A stretch of DNA of 64,000 nucleotides from Larkinella knui (GTDB lineage: Bacteria > Bacteroidota > Bacteroidia > Cytophagales > Spirosomataceae): the NCBI RefSeq assembly GCF_003858645.1, contig NZ_RQJP01000005.1:372001-436000 (forward strand), given 5' to 3'. Position 1 is the first letter of the stretch, and each line of letters starts with the position of its first letter. The translations under genes were made by a program, and so were the position numbers. A model generated the notes under the pieces. That model saw nothing but the letters and a program-made list of their open reading frames with translations, was not told where the DNA came from and did not search any database. This document shows positions 58,655 through 64,000 of the stretch, piece by piece.

Positions 58655-60736
58655 ATGAGAAAGTACCTCATTACATTAGTTCCGGTGCTGATGCTGAGCC
58701 TTCAGCCGGGTCCACAAGCAGGGATGTCAGCCGTACCGCTGCCACCACCAAGCGCCGATGATTTAAAACCGTCGGTGTCGCAGGAACATGTCGAACAACT
58801 GGTCGCCCGCTTGCTGACGACTCATCACTATCGCAAAGTGCGGTTAAACGACTCGTTGTCCTCCGTTGTTTTCGACAATTATCTGAAAGAATTAGACGGT
58901 AACAAAGCCTATTTTCTGGCTTCGGACGTTAACTCGTTCGAGAAATACCGCAACAACATCGACGACCAGTTGATAAACGGTGAACTGACGGCGGCTTACG
59001 ACATCTACAATGTTTTCCGCAAACGCTATCAGGAACGGAATAAATTTGTTCAGGAGAACTTCGTAAAACCGTTCGATTTTACGACCGATGAAACGTTCAA
59101 TACCGATCGCGAAAAAGCCAACTGGCCGAAGAGCCTGGACGAGCAAAACGATCTGTGGCGCAAGCTGTTGAAAAATCAGTCGCTGGAATTGAAGCTAAGC
59201 GGCAAGGCCGATACATCCGTGGTCAACAGCATGAAGGCGCGGTATAAAAACCTCGACCGATACATGAACCGGATCAAAGCCGAAGACGTGTTTCAGATCT
59301 ACATGAACTCGTTTGCCGAATCGCTCGATCCGCACACCAATTATATGTCACCTCGTTCGGCCGACCGTTTCAATCAGGAAATGAGTGCGTCACTGGAAGG
59401 AATCGGGGCTCTTTTGCAGGAAGATGGTGACTACATCAAGATTTCTGAAGTGATTCCCGGTGGCCCGGCCTTCAAAAGCAAGCTGTTGTCGAAAGGCGAT
59501 AAGATCGTGGGTGTGGCCCAGGGCGAAGGTGGCCAAATCGTCAACATTGTTGGTTACCAGGTCGATGACGCCGTAAAACTGATCAAAGGCCCGAAAGGAA
59601 CCACCGTCCGTCTGCAAATTCAGTCGAACGACGCCATCGCCGGTGCTCCTCCGAAAGAGATTAAACTGGTGCGTGAAAAAATCAAACTGGAAGAGCAACG
59701 CGCCAAGAAAGAAGTCATTGAAATCACGCAGAATCAGAAGAAATACAAATTAGGCGTCATAACGATCCCGGTTTTTTACCGTGATTTTGAAGGGGCCCGG
59801 AAACGCGAAGAAGGTTTTGCCAGCACAACCGGCGACGTTCAGCGGTTTCTGAATGAGTTGAAAACCGAGAAAGTAGACGGTGTTGTCGTCGACTTGCGCG
59901 ACAATGGCGGAGGATCACTGACGGAAGCCATCACGCTGACCGGTCTGTTTATTTCGCGGGGTCCGGTTGTTCAGGTAAAAGAAGCCCAGGGCGACATCGA
60001 AGTGCAAACCGATCCTGATCCGTCGATCGTTTATGATGGCCCTCTGGCGGTAATGGTGAACCGGTTTAGTGCGTCGGCGTCGGAAATTTTTGCCGCAGCC
60101 ATTCAGGACTACAAACGCGGGCTCATCATTGGAAGCCAGACCTACGGAAAAGGAACCGTTCAAACCATGGTGGATTTGAACACGTGGCTGAAAGAAGCTG
60201 ATAAAGTTGGACAGGTTAAAATGACCATTGCCAAATTCTATCGGATCAACGGTAGCAGTACGCAGCACAAAGGCGTAACGCCGGATATTGAGCTGCCGTC
60301 GGCTTTCAGCGCGGAAGAATACGGCGAAAGCTCGCAGCCGAGCGCGTTGCCCTGGGATCAGATCGCTTCGGCGCGTTTTGAAGTAACCCGGAGCCTGGAC
60401 GACAAAATTATCAGCAAGCTTCGTGACCGCTACGAACAACGGCTAAAGTCGGATACGGAAATGAAGCAGCTTATGGCTGACTTTGCCGAATTGAAACGTG
60501 CGAAAGAGAAAACCGTCGTCTCACTCCAGGAATCGAAGCGCAAAAAAGAGCGCGACGAAGCCGAGAAACGCCGGAAATCAATTAGCGCTGCCGCCGGAGA
60601 GCCGGTTGCGACCAACGATTCGACTACGCCGGCGAAAGATCCGAAAGATGGCAAGGCGCCGAAAAAGGATCTCTATCTGGACGAGTGCGGTAAAGTACTG
60701 GCCGATTACATTGCCTTTACCAAGAATCCGCAGTAA
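58655..60736 (+). CDS. Tail-specific (C-terminal processing) protease, S41
   Basis: A 693-residue periplasmic protease of the Prc/Tsp type. An N-terminal export signal (KYLITLVPVLMLSLQPGPQAG) and helical region are followed by a PDZ domain (about 245-335, IGALLQEDGDYIKISEVIPGGPAFKSKLLSKGDKIVGV), the S41 catalytic domain with S474 in FSASASEIF, D485 and K499 in YGKGTVQ (same 11 and 25 residue spacing as E. coli Tsp S430/D441/K455), and a DUF3340 C-terminus (KRAKEKTVVSLQESKRKKERDEAEKRRKS). It degrades proteins with non-polar C-termini. Confidence 0.95.
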   Translation: MRKYLITLVPVLMLSLQPGPQAGMSAVPLPPPSADDLKPSVSQEHVEQLVARLLTTHHYRKVRLNDSLSSVVFDNYLKELDGNKAYFLASDVNSFEKYRNNIDDQLINGELTAAYDIYNVFRKRYQERNKFVQENFVKPFDFTTDETFNTDREKANWPKSLDEQNDLWRKLLKNQSLELKLSGKADTSVVNSMKARYKNLDRYMNRIKAEDVFQIYMNSFAESLDPHTNYMSPRSADRFNQEMSASLEGIGALLQEDGDYIKISEVIPGGPAFKSKLLSKGDKIVGVAQGEGGQIVNIVGYQVDDAVKLIKGPKGTTVRLQIQSNDAIAGAPPKEIKLVREKIKLEEQRAKKEVIEITQNQKKYKLGVITIPVFYRDFEGARKREEGFASTTGDVQRFLNELKTEKVDGVVVDLRDNGGGSLTEAITLTGLFISRGPVVQVKEAQGDIEVQTDPDPSIVYDGPLAVMVNRFSASASEIFAAAIQDYKRGLIIGSQTYGKGTVQTMVDLNTWLKEADKVGQVKMTIAKFYRINGSSTQHKGVTPDIELPSAFSAEEYGESSQPSALPWDQIASARFEVTRSLDDKIISKLRDRYEQRLKSDTEMKQLMADFAELKRAKEKTVVSLQESKRKKERDEAEKRRKSISAAAGEPVATNDSTTPAKDPKDGKAPKKDLYLDECGKVLADYIAFTKNPQ

Positions 60737-60753
60737 CCTTGTTTCAGTCCTAT

Positions 60754-60789
60754 AAAAAAGCCGTACCGATCTCTCGGTACGGCTTTTTT
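60754..60789 (+). terminator. Intrinsic terminator of the protease gene
   Basis: AAAAAAGCCGTACCGA, loop TCTC, and the complementary arm to 60789 ending in a T run, 18 bp past the stop codon. Confidence 0.92.
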
Positions 60790-60915
60790 TGTGCTGGAAG
60801 ACAGCGGGATAAAGGAGTTGAAAACTGTTTCGAAAGCCGGTTGAAAATTGGTCCCGTTGCGGTTAGCTGACAGACTTCAGGGAGAAAAACGTCTCTCGTT
60901 TTCCTTTGCGTTAAT

Positions 60916-61503
60916 TCAATTTGCCGGGGGCAATGGGGCGGGCACGGCGTTTTTTACCGGTTTGGTACTCTTCAAGTACTGAAAAACGGCTTGAATATCG
61001 TCTTCCGCCATGTCGGTGTAATTGAACCAGGGCATGGGCGGTAACAGGGGCCGCGCCGTTGCCAGCCCTTTGGATTTGCCCTGCGTCAGTGCCGTCCTGA
61101 ATTGTTGATACGACCAGGTGCCTATCCCGGTAGCGTCGGAAGTGAGGTTAGCCGCAAAACTAACTCCCCAGGGGCCAACGGCCAGCGTGCCATCAGACCC
61201 AAAAAGCATCCAGCCGTTTTTCAAGGCTTCGGGTACAATTTTTCCGACGGGCCGGTCGGCTGGGTAACCGGATAAGTGCAATTCCGGAATAACTTCCGGG
61301 CCTTTTGCCCCCATTCTTTTAGGAGAGTGGCAATCCTGACAGCCCAGAATGCCAACCAGGTATTTGCCGCGTTTAATGGTAGCCTCATCCGATTGGGGAG
61401 CGGTAAGCTGGTTTTTCCCGGGCGTTTCTTTGCTTTTTAAACCGGTTAAAACACACGCGAAGAGAAGGGCCATCGGCCCTAGTGCCAACTGAAAATTTTT
61501 CAT
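60916..61503 (-). CDS. Exported monohaem cytochrome c
   Basis: A 195-residue c-type cytochrome: signal peptide (LALGPMALLFACVLTG), one haem site GCQDCHSPKRMGAKG (CxxCH), and the axial Met region PMPWFNYTDMAEDDIQAVFQYLKSTKPVKNAVP. It has the same general form as one domain of the cytochrome at 46985 but is otherwise distinct. No catalytic partner gene is adjacent. The ATG at 61503 is used because it starts the signal peptide; the frame is open 13 codons upstream. Confidence 0.9.
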   Translation of the reverse strand: MKNFQLALGPMALLFACVLTGLKSKETPGKNQLTAPQSDEATIKRGKYLVGILGCQDCHSPKRMGAKGPEVIPELHLSGYPADRPVGKIVPEALKNGWMLFGSDGTLAVGPWGVSFAANLTSDATGIGTWSYQQFRTALTQGKSKGLATARPLLPPMPWFNYTDMAEDDIQAVFQYLKSTKPVKNAVPAPLPPAN

Positions 61504-61668
61504 AGAAACATGGATTGGCAGAATTGTAAAACGTTTTTTCATTTTTAAAACGGCTTCTTTTAAGGTGAGAATGATTAGACGGCATGATGGACCGTAAGAA
61601 ACAAAGTAGGGGATTTAAGACGGACAGAGGTTAGCTCAAAATGGACAATCTTTGTCTCGTTTTGAACA

Positions 61669-61690
61669 AAAAGCGCTACGTAGCGCTTTT
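61669..61690. repeat. 22-bp perfect palindrome
   Basis: AAAAGCGCTACGTAGCGCTTTT, perfect with no loop, 14 bp from the terminator at 61704. On the minus strand it lies upstream of the cytochrome c gene; it could be a second terminator for the small gene to the right or an operator. Confidence 0.7.
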
Positions 61691-61703
61691 GGAGAGTTCT
61701 CTA

Positions 61704-61745
61704 AAACGGCGACGGCCCCGAATTGCTCCGGGGCCGTTGCCGTTT
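61704..61745. terminator. Terminator of the 61767 gene
   Basis: Arms 61704-61720 and 61729-61745 (AAACGGCGACGGCCCCG and its partner) with one G-U pair and an 8-nt loop; T/A runs on both ends. 21 bp beyond the stop codon on the minus strand. Confidence 0.85.
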
Positions 61746-61766
61746 GTGGGTGGATAGGTAGTACGG

Positions 61767-62114
61767 TTAAATCAGGCGGAAGCGCACCCGGGCCAGGTAT
61801 TCCTGGTTTTCGTTTGAATTTGGCTCCGTCAAAAATACTTTTTTGCCCATTAGTTGCTTAATCAGCGTTGCGTTCAGGCTTTTGTTGTCACCGCTCGAAA
61901 TACGCAGGTCGGCCAGGCGTTGTTCGCCATCAACCCGGAATTTGATGACGACAAAATCTTCGTTGTCGATCTGTTGCAAGACCTCCGGATACAAAACGTA
62001 CGAAGCAATCTGCTGCTCCAATGTTTGTTTTAGCGTAATTTTTTTCTGACTCGACGCCCGCAGGGTAATAGCCAGGGCCAGGCAGAGTGTACTGATTATC
62101 AAGACCGTTTTCAT
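61767..62114 (-). CDS. Small periplasmic protein with TonB-C-like domain
   Basis: A 115-residue protein with a signal peptide (VLIISTLCLALAITLRASS). The rest, EQQIASYVLYPEVLQQIDNEDFVVIKFRVDGEQRLADLRISSGDNKSLNATLIKQLMG, follows the TonB C-terminal domain pattern (Y-P-x-x, V-x-F-x-V-x-x-x-G, x-x-x-S-G) but without the membrane anchor and proline linker. Function unknown. Confidence 0.8.
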   Translation of the reverse strand: MKTVLIISTLCLALAITLRASSQKKITLKQTLEQQIASYVLYPEVLQQIDNEDFVVIKFRVDGEQRLADLRISSGDNKSLNATLIKQLMGKKVFLTEPNSNENQEYLARVRFRLI

Positions 62115-62170
62115 TAGTTTGTTGTTATTAGAATCGTATCAATGGTGTGGATATGTCAGATTTGACAATG

Positions 62171-62178
62171 CAAAATTA
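62171..62178 (-). promoter_or_regulatory. -7 promoter element of the 61767 gene
   Basis: TAATTTTG followed by C on the minus strand, exact TAnnTTTGC, 56 bp before the ATG. The rest of the 62115-62419 gap holds a CCGCCA/TGGCGG pair (62268-62299) and a TGGCGTT/AACGCCA pair near 62349 and 62397, and otherwise nothing. Confidence 0.5.
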
Positions 62179-62419
62179 GGTCGGTCGGGGCGGGTCTTTT
62201 AGCGCACAAGTACGCTTTTTGAAAAATGCGTAGTTTCCACGTACCCCTTGCCGGAAGTACGCAGATACCGCCAGACATTAGCTATTCCCTGTTTGGCGGA
62301 ATTGTGCAGAATAAAATTTAGAGATTCTGGTATTTTTAGTAGGTTTTATTTGGCGTTGATAGCGTTATGGCAATTTTATTTCTATCTTGTGCTATAAACG
62401 CCATAGTCCCTCCTGAGCC

Positions 62420-63736
62420 ATGTCTACCCGTCGCACGTTCTTCCGCCAACTCGGCGCAGCCGCCACTACGCCACTGGTTTTGCCCGATTTTCTGACCGAG
62501 GCTAACCGGTCGGTTTTTCAGCGGCTTCAACACACCGCCAGCAGCCCGCAGCAGATCGCACAGGATGAAGATTTCTGGTCATGGATCAAAGCCGAATACA
62601 CGGTTTCGCCGAACATTCTGAATCTGAACAACGGCGGGGTTAGCCCGCAGCCCAAACTGGTTCAGGATGCACACATCCGGTTTTACCAGTATTGCAACGA
62701 AGCCCCGAGCTACTACATGTGGCGAATTCTGGATCAGGGCCGGGAGTCGCTGCGCGCCAAACTGGCGGATTTGTCGGGCTGCTCGCCGGACGAACTGGCC
62801 ATCAACCGCAATGCGACGGAAGGTTTGAATACGGTTATTTTTGGGCTGACCCTAAAACCGGGCGACGAAGTGATTCTGGCCAAGCAGGATTATCCGAACA
62901 TGATAAATGCCTGGAAACAGCGGGAAAAACGGGACGGCATCAAACTCGTCTGGCTCGACCTGAAACTGCCTTCCGAAAATGAAGAGGAACTGGTTCGGCA
63001 CTACGTCAGTGCGTTTACCAGCAAAACCAAAGTCGTTCATACGACCCACGTCGTTAACTGGAGCGGTCAGATCATGCCGGTTCGTAAAATTGCGGATGCC
63101 GCTCACAAGCAGGGAATTGAGGTGATTTGCGACGGAGCCCACAGCTTTGCCCATCTGGAATATAAAATTCCGGATCTGGGATGCGATTACTACGCAACCA
63201 GCCTGCACAAATGGCTCTGTGCGCCGTTCGGTAGCGGAATGATGTATGTCCGGAAAGATAAAATCAGGAACATCTGGGCCTTGTTATCCAGTCCTGAGCC
63301 CGACGGAGCCGACATCCGCAAATTTGAGTCGCTCGGCACCCGCTCCTTTGCTGCGGAAATGGCCATCGGCACGGCGGTGGATTTTCACCTGAGCATCGGC
63401 TCAGCCCGGAAATTTGCGCGACTGCATTATCTGAAAAACTACTGGGCCGAAAAAGTGAAGGACATTTCCGGTGTCAACTTATTCACGTCCCTAAAACCCG
63501 AATTTGCCGGTGCCCTGGCCGTTGTCGGCATCACCGGTATGAAGGGACCCGAGCTGGAAAGCGAGCTGTTGGGAACGTACAAAATCCACACCACACCGAT
63601 CACACTCGGCCCCATCGACGGCGTTCGGGTGACGCCCCACGTCTACACAACGCCCAAAGAACTGGATCGGCTGGTGGTGGCCATTACGGAACTGGCGGGA
63701 AAACAGAATCTGGCGACGAAACAAAAGAAGAGTTAG
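62420..63736 (+). CDS. Tat-exported class V aminotransferase
   Basis: A 438-residue PLP enzyme of the class V (cysteine desulfurase-like) family with a twin-arginine signal (RRTFFRQLGAAATTPLVLPDF). Features: ILNLNNGGVSPQP, INRNATEGLNTVIFGL, VHTTHVVNWSGQIMPVRKIADAAHKQGIEVICDGAHSFAH (PLP Asp), and the PLP lysine in TSLHKWLCAPFGSGMM. This isopenicillin N epimerase-like subgroup is often exported; the reaction is not known. Monocistronic. Confidence 0.92.
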   Translation: MSTRRTFFRQLGAAATTPLVLPDFLTEANRSVFQRLQHTASSPQQIAQDEDFWSWIKAEYTVSPNILNLNNGGVSPQPKLVQDAHIRFYQYCNEAPSYYMWRILDQGRESLRAKLADLSGCSPDELAINRNATEGLNTVIFGLTLKPGDEVILAKQDYPNMINAWKQREKRDGIKLVWLDLKLPSENEEELVRHYVSAFTSKTKVVHTTHVVNWSGQIMPVRKIADAAHKQGIEVICDGAHSFAHLEYKIPDLGCDYYATSLHKWLCAPFGSGMMYVRKDKIRNIWALLSSPEPDGADIRKFESLGTRSFAAEMAIGTAVDFHLSIGSARKFARLHYLKNYWAEKVKDISGVNLFTSLKPEFAGALAVVGITGMKGPELESELLGTYKIHTTPITLGPIDGVRVTPHVYTTPKELDRLVVAITELAGKQNLATKQKKS

Positions 63737-63788
63737 TCCTGACCCGCCGGATCGATTCAGTAGGGAAATAACCGAGCGTTTCAAAACG

Positions 63789-63974
63789 GTGATGCAGGCC
63801 GTCAATTACGTTGAAAAAAACGGCTGGGAAGTGGTTTCCTTCCAGACAACTCACACGGACAGCGGTTCCTACACTAAATTCATCTATTTACTGTTTTTTG
63901 AATCAGTCCTTCGTTTACCCCTTTTTTCTGCGGGTTCACCCCATTTCATCCCTATACTGCCTTTCCCGGCCTAG
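63789..63974 (+). pseudogene. Possible remnant of a small conserved protein
   Basis: A 61-codon frame whose first part (QAVNYVEKNGWEVVSFQTTHTDSGSYTKFIYL) resembles the C-terminal half of small Cytophagales proteins with an N-Y-hydrophobic-x-x-x-G-W-x-x-V pattern (from memory, not checked). The in-frame sequence stays open upstream into the end of the aminotransferase gene (PPDRFSREITERFKTVMQ) with no good start, and the ending is hydrophobic and irregular. It may be a fragment of a decayed gene. Confidence 0.3.
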
Positions 63975-64000
63975 CTTTGTTCAAAAACAAGTCAACTATG

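Noticed and set aside
1-64000. Search for tRNA, rRNA, insertion sequences, attachment sites and origins
   Set aside because: No cloverleaf-type sequence, transposase motif, direct-repeat att pair or DnaA-box cluster was recognised by eye.

Overview
The window looks like the chromosome of a member of the Bacteroidota, most likely a Cytophagales/Spirosomataceae-type organism (Spirosoma or Larkinella relatives). The reasons are SusC/SusD and DUF4249-type outer-membrane systems, a C-terminal type IX secretion (T9SS) sorting domain, many periplasmic proteins ending their signal peptide in AQ, -7 promoter elements of the form TAnnTTTG, weak or absent Shine-Dalgarno sequences, and about 50% GC coding DNA with AT-rich spacers. 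The genus is inference; no rRNA or tRNA gene is present. I see no prophage, insertion sequence or CRISPR array.

Layout. 0.5-9.8 kb: a DUF5675 gene, a small secreted protein, a conserved hypothetical, exonuclease III (xth), a DUF2490 outer-membrane protein, the acetate operon pta-ackA, a slipin-type SPFH protein and a truncated haemoglobin. 10.6-20 kb: an accessory surface-polysaccharide region with a 1514-residue secreted glycoside-hydrolase/Ig-repeat/T9SS protein, a small orphan ORF, a heparinase II/III-like protein, a stand-alone LytTR regulator and a priming sugar transferase, separated by long AT-rich spacers. 20-23.5 kb: a TonB-dependent receptor with its DUF4249 lipoprotein. 23.6-35.9 kb: housekeeping and accessory genes (3-hydroxyacyl-CoA dehydrogenase, class II cAMP phosphodiesterase, GNAT, Dna2/NAM7-type helicase, GH3-type enzyme, DUF421, a leucine-rich protein that appears frameshifted, YgiQ radical SAM). 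36-47 kb: a nutrient operon (SusC, SusD, esterase-like hydrolase, CocE/NonD hydrolase) opposite a GH20 hexosaminidase. 47-54.6 kb: cytochrome c, APC permease, LytTR response regulator, M23 peptidase, DUF4136, YceI, a zinc ribbon protein and a membrane protein. 54.7-64 kb: atpA-atpG, FKBP, tail-specific protease, a second cytochrome c, a TonB-C-like small protein and a Tat-exported class V aminotransferase.

The most unusual part is 10.2-20.1 kb. Three families of short sequences recur in its non-coding DNA. First, a TATCAGACA core (either strand) occurs six times, plus one near match. Second, ACTCAACG lies 3-11 nt before the start codon of the Ig-repeat protein, the heparinase-like protein, the LytTR regulator, the sugar transferase and an 11-codon mini-ORF. 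Third, the palindrome TAAGTA-N4-TACTTA occurs in front of two genes. I did not notice exact copies of the first two elsewhere in the window. They suggest a shared control circuit for a surface polysaccharide/adhesin region, perhaps involving the embedded LytTR protein. Between the LytTR gene and the heparinase-like gene is a hairpin-rich block enclosing the mini-ORF, a candidate leader RNA or peptide. A second candidate RNA (promoter, about 70 nt, strong terminator) precedes the shortened DUF421 gene near 32.2 kb.
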